DNA of 64,000 nt from Mytilus edulis (Eukaryota; Mollusca; Bivalvia; Mytilida; Mytilidae). The stretch lies in NCBI RefSeq assembly GCF_963676685.1, contig NC_092354.1, positions 69,862,178-69,926,177 of the forward strand, read 5' to 3'. The notes under the pieces are model-generated. The model saw only the letters and a program-made list of their open reading frames with translations, ran no database searches and was not told where the DNA came from. Every line of letters begins with the position of its first letter. Positions within the stretch are counted from its first letter, which is position 1. Below, in pieces: positions 1-12,113 of the stretch. The translations under genes and the position numbers were made by a program.

Positions 1-3000
1 ACAATCTGTAAAATAAATTGGGTTGTAAGTCGGTAAAATCACGTGTTTTCGATGAATTTTAAACACGTTATCAACCCAGGTAAAACTATTTTAGTATTGT
101 GAAACAAACAAAGGTATTGGCGGGAACATTAATATGTTAAATTATGCACACCCGTTTAAGGTTGTTTAAAGGAAAATCATTTGGATGATGCTATTAGGCA
201 TGTGACGTTCAAACCTTTTTGCTCAAAATAAGGTTAGTTTACAATCAACTTATTGGTATGCAACGCATAAGATAGTAAGGGGGCAATATGTTGTGTAGTC
301 TATGTGTCCGTCTGCATGTATTTCATATTTGGTTTAATTAAGGTAGACGAAAAAAAAATTCACATAATATTACGTGAAGTGGTCAAATCTACTGCATCAT
401 GTGAACATTTTGATAAATAGGAACATGATTTTGTGCGATTTTGGTATGGTTTTTAAAAGACACATAATTATATAAAAATATGGAGATGTGGTATGATTTC
501 CCTCAACTTAAGATGAAGGGGTGAAAATTCTGTATTTGTATATGATCAAATCAAAAGGACTAACTATGAAATAACATATTATTTTTAATAAGCTATGGGA
601 AGAGAAAGAATTTCTTTAATCAGAGAAAGATTGTTTATTTCAATTTTGCAAGGCCAATTTTAAGAACGCATTTGCGAAATCAATGATATTTCATTCATTC
701 TTACGAAAACCCCAAGATTTCAACCATTACCTAGTATCATCGCAGTCAATCTGCACGTTAAATATATAGCTTTGTATGTTTACTGAGTTTTCAATGTGTC
801 CGAGCAAAAAAAGTGTATAATTTATCTGTATTTAACGTAAAATTTGCTCCGTATACGGAAACATGGTTGTTATATTAAATATTGCATGTGGTTAGTCCAT
901 TAACGTCTACAATGGTCTATAAATACTTCTATTTTGTATTTTTTTATTTATACTAATGAACCTCAATTTTCCAATATAAATTGCACATAAAATAGAAACG
1001 GGTGATTCATATAGACAATTGTTATCCAGTGTTTCTATTTATAAAACATCTTATCGAAGTTTGTAACAGATAGTTGTGTAATAGTTTATCGTTAGGTTAA
1101 ATATCTTTTACCTTGCATGAAATGTAAAAAGTAAATTTACTTTAAAACAACAACAAATGGAAGTGTTTAACGACCTTAACTTTAAAACATCTAGGTAGGT
1201 TCACTATATACCGCCATCTTTGATTGTATACACAATCGGTCGAGTTCTTTGCCTTAGCCTGCAAATGTTTAGTCACACTTGCAATTAATGTGTAGGAATG
1301 ATAATTGATATATAGAAAAATTAATGATTTGTTGCATTATCCATTTTTTTTAATAAAAACCATATTTTTTAGTTTTAAAATCATTTTTTCAACTATGTCA
1401 TTTTAAGGGAGGTAACTCTGATAGTTAAAATTGTATACTGACGTGATAGTGATTCCCAAATTGTATTCATAGCAAGAAAACGAGTTCGGTGACATCCTTA
1501 TCTTTTTATTTGTTTAAAGCATTTGAGAAAACCTTCATTCTTATATTTTATTTCCAAATTTTATTTCACAAATTTTTCACAAATATTTGTTTTTTCATTA
1601 ACAATCTATGCAAGTTTTATACGACTTTTAGCTTGCAAAATAGCGCGGTGACCCAAATGTTTTATTAAGTATAAGAAAATTCTATCTTAAGAAGTATATA
1701 CCTATGATCCACCTTAAACTGACAGAAATAGCTTTGCGCGGGTAAAGAAATATGGTCACATGTTTTCTCAGACACGTCCTTTTGAATTTCGTTCGTAAAT
1801 TTCACTGGGAATGTAAAGTTAATTGCTGTCTGCGGGTTTGATACTCAACATCTTTTAGACGTTCTACATACTCCTTTTACTGATGAAATCCGAGAAACTG
1901 CCTTTTGTGGAATTAATACATAATTTCTTCCAAAACGTACATTAAATTATGATTTTTACAATATAATTATCGTTTTAGTTTACAAGTTTGCAGTATATGA
2001 GCTTATACACCAACCTGGGATTAATGTTTTATACTGATGTCGAAAAACAGACAAAATGCTACATGTTCTAGGATAGAAGGTAATATATGCTTGTTCGAAC
2101 AATTTTTTTTTATATCAAAAAGCAACACTTACGACTGATATGATATACACACCAAACCCACCAGTTTCTATTCAGTTTGTGGAAACAAGAAAATTTTTTT
2201 AATTACAAGTCAATTAAGAAAATAAAAGATTCTATACATCAAACTCTGAGCCTCACTGTGTATACAAAGATATACACAAGAGAATGTAAAGATTTAGAAA
2301 TTAATACTCTTGCAATCTAAAAGAAATAAAATTACCAAATAAGTTTGGCGTGTGACATCTGTATGCAATGAAAAGGCCGCGTTTATGGATATAAATTTTA
2401 AAAACCTTACACATTATCGCGCAAAAGAAAACGTAATAATTACAAAATTGTGCATTGTAGCACAACATTTGAAACCAAGAATTTTAAAATTTTAAACGTC
2501 CTTTTCAGTTTTATTTGGTTTTTTTGCCTTCTGAAAATTATTGTGTCCACACATTATAACAAGGTCGCCTGGTAGTAAGTGCCGAACCCAGTGACATGAA
2601 TGAAACTGTTGGAATGTCACATGGATTGGAAAATATATGAACATTGGCAAATAACAGAGTTAAAATGTTACTACTGTGTTGTAGTCCGATACTGTTACAC
2701 TAAACTATATCATATGTCGTCTGTACGTGGAACTGACTGCCTTGATTGATTGATTGTTGGTGGCCTAATATTGCAACCTTGATGGATACGTGTTGAATAT
2801 ACTAGAGCGGGTTCGTAATAACAAAATTAAAGTTATTATTTGCTCATGCGTTGTTGGTGTAAATAAAATAGTCAGTTACAGTAACAAACATCGATGTTCA
2901 CTTTATCGTTATAGTTATTTTTCTTCCTAAAAATCGCATTGTATTTCATATCTAAGGTGAATTATTCCCTAACTTTCTCTTAGTAACCCACTGGTTGGAC

Positions 3001-3565
3001 TTAACCAAAGACTTTATAAAAGTACTATTTGCTACCTATCCTTGGCATTTAGAAGCAAGAGCAAATGCTGGCTGGCTAGTAGTCAGCATAATGTGATTTA
3101 ATCACTTCAGATCATGATACAATAGTTTGAGTAGAAATCGAATACGAGAAACGCTTATCAGACAAAAGTTGTAACACACGGTCGAATGTTGTCAATACTG
3201 TTCAATGTTTTGAGGGATGAATGGTTTCATTTGATTAAAAATGACTTAATCAGGGTTACATGTTATTTTAATATTCAAAGTTTTCAGGGATAAATGGTTT
3301 AAATAAACTCATCATAGATATCAGGATTGAAATTTTATATTTTCGCCAGTCGTGCGTTTCGTCTACATAAGACTATTAGTGACGCTCGAATAAAAGAGTG
3401 TTAAAACGACAAAAAAAAGAGCGAAGTAGAAGAATCTTAAAGTGTTTGCCAAAAACAGCTTTGGTAATTAATTTTCTTTTAGATCTTACAAACTTATGAT
3501 GAGATATAATTCTAAATACTTTAGTTAAGACAAGTTCAGTAAATGTCGCTGTTTTAACTTTGTAG
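1..3565. other. Non-coding AT-rich stretch, probably intron of the gene at 3566-7153
   Basis: No exon with matching phase, RNA gene or long ORF was recognised. The next exon to the right begins at a 3' splice site, so this stretch is probably intron unless an upstream exon was missed. A bivalve-type repeat fragment with the core gtgcgtttcgtctacataag lies around 3330-3405. Confidence 0.5.
3330..3405. repeat. Interspersed repeat fragment (cgtttcgtctac family)
   Basis: The stretch reads as a diverged copy of a repeat whose core (gtttcgtctacataagact followed by gtgacgctcgaa) I recognise from bivalve genomes. No ends or target duplication are visible. Confidence 0.35.
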
Positions 3566-6500
3566 ATCGTGTGTTATGCGAAGATGAAGTACTTGCTCAA
3601 TGTCTTGGCAACATCGAACTAGATTTATCAATTGACAAAGGTTATACTTTTATATTTATTCATTTTCCTGCTATATCAGCAGACAACGATTTTTTTGTTT
3701 ATTGTACATGTTATAGGAAACCGTAGAGTTGAAATTGTTTTCTATTTTTATATCTGTAGCGGTAATATGTCGTTCTTCAATTTGAGGAAGAGGTTAAAAC
3801 ATCCCGACAAATAAATGTATATATCGGTAAGAAATACGACTCAATCATATGGCTTGTATAGTTAGTGTTTTATTTTGATAGTATTTACTGCACGCACCTA
3901 AAATTCCTCATTGGAATGTAAGTAAGACTGTTCAGGTTTTAGTATCCAAATATAAAGATAAGGTGCCAAAACTTACTTTATTCGTTTGTCTCATTTACAT
4001 AAAATGATATGTGGACTATGCGTAGTTATACGGTCAGTCTTACACAATAAAGCCAGAATTTTAAAAACATTAATGTGTGCTATTTAAAAAAAAATGTAAC
4101 AAATGAAAATGAGATGCATACGCAAAATTATTACATGTTTTTATTTCGAAATTTGAGACAAAATTTTAATGCCGTAAGGGCCCTTTTCTCCCTACAAAAT
4201 TGATGCATTACAATGATTTCAGCACAAATAATAAACAGTTTAAACAGAATAAACAGTTTAAAGAGTAACACCTTTGAATATTATGAATATTTCAGAGAGC
4301 CATTTAGTTTAAAGATAGCAACAATAATTTGTTCATTATAAAAAGGACCAACATTGTAAATTCTAAGAGAGAAAAAACAAGACAAACAATAGTATGCACA
4401 AAACACAACATAGAAATTAAAGATTGACCAACACGTACCCAACCAAAGACATGATGTTATCTCATGTGCCACTTATGTGTCATGAGTCGTGTTGGTCATG
4501 TTAGTACAAACACGATACCGTAATAAGTTTAATTTGACAGACCAAAGTTGGTAACAACTCTGTGATGAGCCCGTAGATGACCAAAATACTTTTCTAGTTG
4601 CAGTCTAAATTTCCCCTACCGGGACGTTAAGCAAACAACAATCAATCCTTCAGAAAAAGTCTTTAAAACTTTAAAGTCAATACAAAATCATACAAAGTAT
4701 TTCAAACATATGTGATGCCTAATACTTGTAGTATTATTTTTCACAATAGATGGGCTTTCACAGTAATAACAGGTAATAAAATCAGAATGGAAAGCGAAAC
4801 CCTATTGAGGTCAACTTTTACGTCATTGCAGTTGAAACACTTAGTTTTGTTGCAGAAACGTTATAAAAATTAGAAAACGAAAAAAAAGTAGATAATTATG
4901 TTAAATAGGAAACATCTCAGGATGCAAATTCTGACAAAACTCTTGATACTTATTCAATTGAATGATTGTTTATTGCTTAAAGTTCAGTGACCAACATGTC
5001 ATGTATTGTTGGGACGTTAATAAATGTAATGGTCTTTAGTTATATGAAAAAAGTCTGATTATTTATATTTTGCAGTCGATGAAATCAACTCAAAGGACCG
5101 TAATGAAAAAACCATGCATGACATTTTAGACCGAAGAACAATATTTGGTTTAAAAATCAAACACAAAGTACGCATACCAAGTAAAAGAGGTAAAACGACG
5201 TTACATGTTATTATTTTGTCTTTGTATTTAGAGATAAATGGTTTAAATTTATGTTTAAAGTATGATCAAAAGATCGAATAACGAATACCTTTTTTTCTAA
5301 TGACAAGGCCGTGAGGGTTATTTGGGTTAGAATTAGAAAAATATCTATGAATAGAAAAACTTGAAATTAACATCTAATAAAGAAACTTTGTTTTAACAAT
5401 GGGTGAGATTGGTTTACATCAGTTCAGACACATTATGTAAATGTCGATGTTTCAAATTTGCAGTTAGTGTACCACGTCTGGACGGAGACTGGGAATCTCT
5501 TAGCGAACTAGATGTACCTATTGATCATGGAAAAGGTAACGACAAATTATATGTTATATACTTATACAGTATACCTTACAACATGCCACTGTATGAATTT
5601 ACTACAAAGACAACGATTCGTAGTACGATTTATTATAAGAGTTTAATTTGAATAACTATTACGGTAAAAGATCGTTTTCAGATTGAGGAAGCAAAACAAT
5701 TGGACAAAAATACATTTGTTCTTTGCCGAGGCCGTTTGTTTTCTCGTTTAAATCAGGCCGTTGGTTTTCGCGTTTTAATCGTTTTACATTTGTCATTTCT
5801 GGGCCCTTTGTAGCTGACTATGCGGTATGTTTAGGTTTTGCTCATTGTTGAAGGCCATACGGTGACCTATAGTTATTAATGTCTGTGCCATTTGGTTTCT
5901 TGTGGAGAATTATCTCATTAATTGGCAATTAAACCACATCTTCTTTTTTACATTTGGTTGGAAAGATAATTCAAGTATATTGCCTGTGCAGTAATAGTAT
6001 ATGCTGCATGATCTCGCGAGTATCCTGTTTCCCTCTTTTAAATACATATGACACGTTTTATCTTTACAAACATAACATGACGGATACTTGCATACGTATA
6101 GTTTCATTTACATAAAATGGAATGTTGATTATGAGTATATATGCATCTAACAGCATACATATATGCAATGAATATACACAGACAAGTAAAAATATTTATA
6201 TGTCATTGTCAGAGATAAAAATTGGTATATCTTTCATGAGAGAAAACACATTATGTACCATATAAAAATATAAACTAAACTAATAGTTACGTAAAACATA
6301 TTACATAAACAAATAACATTTAAGTTTAGTTTCCAACAGCAAAAGTCTCTGAACCAGAGGCTTGGGAAAGTAGAATTTATATATTCTAAAGGAGATTGTC
6401 AGTTACCCTCATTCGACAGAATTAAAAATAATAAAAATGTATACGGGGCCATGAAAATAAATATAATATCTCAAACTGAAGTGCATACACTTTTTTCTAA

Positions 6501-7153
6501 GAAAACTGTACCCAATACATTATATACGATCAAAGATCTTTATAGAAAAAAATGGTATAGCGATTTGTATTCTACTTGAATAAAAATCATATATGTCCGT
6601 TTTTGTCGTATTCAGTTACTGTACCATTGCTTTTGCTGATCACCACTAATGATAAATATTATGCATTGGCGTAGGAGCCCAGGCATAAATATGTACTCTT
6701 TTGGAATATTTTTTCATTGAAAATAGAAAATGAAACTGAATTAGGACAATGACTTAAAGATTATTGACATTTTTTATTTATTTTTTTTATTTTAGTTTGA
6801 TTTATTTTATTAATTTTTTTTTGGGGGGGGAGGGGTTGCTTGTAACTTCAGAAGTTATCCCCTCTCATTTTGCAGTATTGAGTCTACTCCTTCACCCCTG
6901 GTATATCTACTAGAATATAGGACTGTAATTTTGCTGTGCTGCTAACAGTAAATAGAGGAGTAACGATTTACAATGTACGATAGATTGGACTTTACTAAGA
7001 TTGGTCATACATGCAATTTTAACCTTATTGTTTTATTTTATAGAAATTAATGAGATTTCTGTAGCAAGCATTACTGACGACAACATGAAAATGAGACCAT
7101 GGCCTGTTGTTCTAGAGCCGCCACCGCCGCCAGATCCACCGAATCCGTATTGA
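3566..7153 (+). CDS. Unrecognised protein, last four coding exons (partial gene)
   Basis: Four short exons join in one frame: 3566-3640, 5076-5189, 5464-5535 and 7044-7153 (stop TGA 7151-7153). Every junction is phase 1. Each acceptor ends in AG after a T-rich run, and the donors read gttata, gtaaaa and gtaacg; the first is weak. The visible C-terminus is about 123 residues. It starts with an acidic/hydrophobic stretch containing GNIELDLSID, has a basic middle (GLKIKHKVRIPSKRG), and ends in a proline-rich tail (EPPPPPDPPNPY). The GNIELDL stretch faintly recalls a C2-type strand as in ferlins, but this is too weak for a name. The gene continues left of the window. A polyadenylation-type AATAAA follows 20 bases after the stop. 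Consistent phases and a terminal stop argue that the exons are real; the function is unknown. Confidence 0.6.
5690..5945 (-). repeat. Interspersed repeat, reverse-oriented copy of the 14180-14560 family
   Basis: Reads gggccctttgtagctgacta, then cattgttgaaggccatacgg, then an 'accacatcttc' end. This is the reverse complement of the family seen at 14180-14560 (gatgtggtatgattgccaat ... ggtcacc ... gctataaaag). It lies in the last intron of the gene at 3566-7153. Confidence 0.6.
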
Positions 7154-7172
7154 TATTGATAAATTTGTTCTT

Positions 7173-7178
7173 AATAAA
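7173..7178 (+). terminator. Polyadenylation signal AATAAA
   Basis: A canonical hexamer 20 bases after the TGA that ends the gene at 3566-7153. It is the first such signal downstream and supports that stop as the true gene end. Confidence 0.4.
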
Positions 7179-7639
7179 AATATAAGTACTGTTATATAGT
7201 CGCAATTTATTTCGATAAGTATTCAGCATTTTGTCATGCCGCAACAAAATTCGCGATACAAAGCGATTTCACTTGCCGTCCGTATCAGCATCATCAACAC
7301 TCACTTAGGTTTCGATTTTTATTTTTGATACGTTTTCCTAACTTTCCGTATTTTCCAGATAAATGAATTTATCAGACAGTCCAGGAATTATTTATGTACA
7401 TCAAAACACGCACCATTCATGATATAACCCGAAACTCAGAAAAACTTTGTTTGATTCAGTTGATGTCTGAATTAGCCTTTTTATTTGTTACTTATTACAT
7501 ATCAGTATGTAGAATTCAATAGTTTGTATTTCTCTCCGTTTAATCTTGTTTGTTTAAACAATTTCATAGGAAATTAACCATGTACACAGTCGTCATTGTG
7601 CAGTTTCTAATTTCTTCTTAGAGTGGTTCTTTCTACAAG

Positions 7640-7830
7640 TGTATACAAGTGAGAGGTTTAGCTAGCTATAAAACCAGTTTTAATCCACAATTTTATACAT
7701 AAGAATATGCCTGTACCAAGTTAGGAATATTGCAGTTGTTGTTCATTCGTTTGATGTGTTTGGGCTTTTGATTTTGCCATTTGATTAGGGACTATTTTTG
7801 TAATTTTAATTTTCCATCTTTCAGGAAATA
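7640..7830 (+). repeat. Diverged copy of the 'gcgaggtttggctagcc' repeat family
   Basis: Shares the order gaggtttagctagctataaa, aaccagttt, cctgtaccaagttaggaata with the better copies at 12775-13205, 13262-13690 and 56240-56790. The rest of 7179-8400 shows nothing recognisable. Confidence 0.45.
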
Positions 7831-8403
7831 AACTGCATAGCCAACGCACTACGAAGATCACAATCTTGAACGATTGAAGCGGCGACATGCTTATTTTTAT
7901 GCCATCGCATTTGATTGATACACAAACATTAAAGTGTGTAAAAAAAAAAATCCTTTTAGTATTTCCCTGAAGATTATTGATCAGTTTCTTCATATATAAA
8001 TGCCATAATGTTTAGTTTATCTGTTTAATACAAAGGTTTTATTAAGTCTGTCAAGATTGATGTCGGAACCAAACATTCACACATCTTTCAAAGAGCTACT
8101 ATTATGAATTATATTTCATATTTTATATTTTTAAAATTGAGAACATGTACAAGAGAAGAATTTTACGTAACTGAATTATTAACATAAATCGTAAAGAATC
8201 ACTATCTTTAGAAGATTGATTTGACGAAAATCTTTTTAAATCAAGGTTAGGAAATTTCCAAAAATAAATGAAAATAGATTAAAGAAATAATGACATAAGA
8301 TTGTTGATACCTTTATCGTGTTATCCTTGACACGTGGATGAAAACTTAGTGCACCCGATCTCTTATCTCGTAAGTACCTGCACTAAATCCTAACATGTAT
8401 CAG

Positions 8404-8622
8404 ATAAATCGCTGGCCAATGCAAGACGTACTGAAAGAAGGTAACACCACATATCAATCTGTTCGTGATTTTCAAACTAGACACAATCTACGTCATTTAA
8501 GTAGTTGTTTCATTGTCAATCACTCTACATGTACTATAATATATTTATACATTTTCAGAATTTTACATAAAAAAGAATTCAATATTTGCATCTATCAATT
8601 ATTTCCAGACATTAAAAGCTAG
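8404..8622 (+). repeat. Interspersed ~215-bp repeat, copy 1 (pair with 23121-23330)
   Basis: Begins cgctggccaatgcaagacgt and ends near caattatttccagacattaa. The copy at 23121-23330 matches through the whole length with small indels. Both copies hold short ORFs of about 70-85 codons. I take these as part of the repeat rather than host genes. Confidence 0.6.
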
Positions 8623-9429
8623 TTCAATTTTGAATATGTGTCATTGTCAAACTAGTAGTAGCAACTTCAAATGAATTTTCACTGCAGAAAAAAACACAAT
8701 TCATAATCCGTCTCGTTCAAATTGACCTACTGATTTCAATGAAATCATTTTGATGCATTACAAAGTTTGAAGATTCAATGGCAAATATTTGATGACGGAC
8801 CGAGCATATTAAAAACTTCATCAAATGAATAAGTGTTGCAAAGTGGGTCGTCCGGGATATTGATGAAATTTTTTTTTACAGCCACCCAAAAAAGACGAAT
8901 CAAATCTGAATTTCAGCGGATATTTGGCATTACAACAGGTCACCTAAGGAAATATCAACTATTGTTGAAAGCGTTCTTTATTGTATAGATAAGGTGATAC
9001 GTTTGGAGAACGGAATTTATGTTCCTTTTCCTATCAGACATGGCTTCTTAATCATTCATCTCGCACAAAATAACTATAGTTCAATATCGTAAGGGTGCTG
9101 TGTCCGATTAAAAGATCGAAGTAAGATACGCCACAGTAAGGGGATATTCAAAACTCAAGTTGGCAGAAACTAATAACGCCATGCGATGACAGGCGACGAA
9201 AATACAAACAAGTGTATATTTATGTTGTAATGTTACACCTCTCTTAAGTAAGGGGTGAATGTTGCCGTTTGATAAAACGGTTAACCCCGTTGCATTTTTA
9301 TGCTGTTGTCCGAAGCCAGGAGCCATTTGTTCAGTGGTTGTCTGTTGGTGTGGTTCTTAAGTGTTACTCATATTAATAAAGATAAGACCTGGGTTTTCCT
9401 GTTTGATTTGTTTACAATAGTCATTGTGT

Positions 9430-9570
9430 TGCTCTTTATAGCTTGCTGTTTGGTGTGAGCCAAGGCTCCATGTTGAAGACAGTACTTTGACCTATAATTG
9501 TTAACTTTTTATACATTGTTACTTGGAAGGAGAGTTGTATCATTGGCACTCATACCACATTTTCTTATTT
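9430..9570 (-). repeat. Short reverse-oriented copy of the 14180-14560 family
   Basis: Contains gtgagccaaggctccatgtt, then gtactttgacctataattgt, then ggagagttgtatcattggca and a 'accacatttt' end. A close relative is at 54965-55095. Nothing else is recognised in 8623-9846. Confidence 0.5.
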
Positions 9571-9846
9571 ATAATCACAAAACACTACAAAGAAAACTAA
9601 ATTTTGAGCAACATGAATCCTATCAAACATTTGGGTGATACCACATGCTTTAGGTGGGATTGAGGGAGGGGGTAATATCGGCAGACCCTGCTCCACTGGT
9701 GTCACCCGTGACGTGATTGTGTTGATTATGGTAGGCTCTAGTAGGATATCCTCTTCGATTACCAGGTCAATTGAAAAATGCCTCAGATCACTACATGCAC
9801 TAGGTCGCTATTTAGCTTACAATACGATCTTATAAATTTTCAATCT

Positions 9847-10313
9847 TTCATTTGCGCCGATTTGGTTGTTTCATTTGCGCCGATTCAATAATTTCAAGTT
9901 CTATTTGCTCCTTTTTGCATTTTAGTGCTGTGCTTTTTTCGTGGCGTAAAGAGGTTTTATTGTCCTTCAATAATTTAAAGGCTGTAAATAGATTTTATAT
10001 CATTTGATTTGTTATTGCTATATATATATTATACTCAGTTATTTTAGTGTATGTAAACAAAGTGCTTTTAACCATTAAATTGACTTTTTTGCTCGAAATC
10101 CTACTTCTACCTCACCATTGTGGGCAGGGGGCAACAGTTATGTGCATGTTATCATTGACAATTCATAACATAGGTTGGCTAGCGGAAAAGGATGATAAAG
10201 ATAAATACAAATAGTTTTCATCTGTAGTAATTTACCTGTACAACAATCGGCGCAAATGAAGAAAATAATCGGCCAAAGAGAAAGAAAAGTCGGCCGCAAA
10301 TGCAAAACGCCGG
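9847..10313. mobile_element. Foldback-like DNA element with 'atttgcgccgat' arms
   Basis: The left end has two direct copies of tcatttgcgccgatt (9848-9885). The right end carries the inverted form aatcggcgcaaatgaa (10245-10260), followed by related aatcggcc and gtcggccgcaaatg motifs up to 10313. The core is AT-rich with no ORF. Arms made of repeated short motifs around a non-coding core suggest a non-autonomous DNA element. No clear target duplication was found. Confidence 0.5.
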
Positions 10314-10686
10314 TAAAAATATCATAGAATATTTACTATGAATAAACTGTTGATACAGCGATATGTATCATATGTCGACAGAAAATTCGAAATAAGACAA
10401 TCTGATGGACAGTAACATATAATTTGCTACAAGTTCGCTGGACATGACATATAGGACAGGGTCCCAAATATTCGTCAAACTGATATGGACAGTACTGGTT
10501 GAGTAATGCAACTTTAAATAAAATACCATTGATATGTTACCTACTACTTCCTTCAACGCAACAAAAAATGTTTCTTCAAAGATGTTTACATAATAACAAT
10601 AGGTGTTTTACAACTATTTAAATATTTCATACATGTAAGTATTAAACTGTTAAATATTTTGATTAGAAAAATAGTAGATTCTGTGG

Positions 10687-10712
10687 TTAGGGAGTTACCA
10701 TTTGACTTTAAT

Positions 10713-10743
<31 letters not shown>

Positions 10744-11008
10744 GGGGGGGGGGGGGGGGCTAGGAGAAAAATGTTGTCCTGCATTTTTTTAGTTGTTATC
10801 TCTGTCCTGCCTTTTTATTTTTCATTGTATTCGGTACTGCCTTTTTATTAGTTTATCCTGACTTTTTTTACATAAATTGTCATCCTGACTTTTTTTTGCC
10901 AAGTTGCTCATCCTGCCTTTTTTTTACTCAAAATTCCTGTCCTACCTTTTTTTCATCCTAGCCCTCCACCCACCCACCCACCCTAAAAATCAAATGATAG
11001 CTCCCTAA
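10687..11008. mobile_element. MITE-like element with a 47-bp guanine tract
   Basis: The ends are inverted: ttagggagttaccatttgac at 10687 against tcaaatgatagctccctaa at 10990-11008. Inside, positions 10713-10759 are 30 G, one T, then 16 G. This is followed by a degenerate tandem series of 'tcctgcctttttt' units to about 10960. No coding potential is seen. Confidence 0.6.
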
Positions 11009-12113
11009 TGCATGACAAGGCCTTGCAATATCGAGGTTATACTTTCAGATGTAGGCCAACGCTATAATATATCAAAAATAAAATAATGAAGTAAATCGTA
11101 AAATTTAAGCGGATTACTGATTTAAAGTTACTGTTTAAAAAAACGTATATACTAATTATGTACTAAGATCTTGACCTGAGCTGTTAGACGAGTTTTATGG
11201 GTTTACTGACAAACTTAATGTTGGTGGTTATCTAGGATAACTTGCGACAAGATCCTTTTGAGAGGGAAAATATGAGTTGGCTTGGTTTATAAATTTCTAA
11301 AAACAGATAAACTAGAAAATATTCACTCTCAAACCTCATCAAATATTCAACAGAACACATTAACTGTCCAGATCATAGAAATTTCACAACATATCATGAA
11401 GTTTAGATAGGTTTAGGGATAAATTTTAAAGGTATAGCATACATTTAATGTATCTGTTTGAAAATCAAGAAAGATTTTTGCTAACATAAAATACTTAAGG
11501 CATGAAAACATTCAATATTCTGCCAGTCTTGAGCATTTTCACATTTATCTGTTTAATAAATATCTGATAAGAATAAATTCATATGGTATATAAACAAATT
11601 TTGTTTGTCTTTATTTTACCACATTTTTTGTTGTCTATGGTAGACATGAATGTTATGTAATTTGAGTTACTAAAATATTTACAATTCTAAAATTTCAATA
11701 TAAAATTTTAAAAAAATCTCATCGGGGCCTTTTATAGCTGACTAAACTTATTTAATGATTTCATACATAAACATTTATATCAAATCTTATAAAATTGAAA
11801 AAAGTCCTGTTAACCAATTTACGTTTTTGGTATTCGATATTCGGTCCTTCCGACGGTAAACACTAATTTATAATGATCAACCCAACATTTGTTGCTTGTC
11901 TTAAAATTTCAACTTTCTTCATCACAGTGAAATCAACACAATGATAACATGAATTAAGAAAGTAGTCTCGGATACATGGTCTATCGAAGTGTAAACTAAG
12001 GAAAAATATTCTGACGGACCAATCACATTCAAGTATTTGTAGAAATTCAAATAATATAAAAAAAATATATACAATAGCACAACTCTAGTCCGATGATTTT
12101 CTCCGGCTTTCTC
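11009..12113. other. 3' flank of the receptor gene, nothing recognised
   Basis: AT-rich non-coding DNA downstream of the minus-strand receptor stop codon. It presumably includes that gene's 3' UTR. No repeat family or exon was recognised. Confidence 0.4.

Noticed and set aside
3566..7153. Naming the left gene as a ferlin
   Set aside because: Only a short GNIELDL-like stretch is similar. The downstream sequence lacks the ferlin C-terminal signature and a transmembrane segment.
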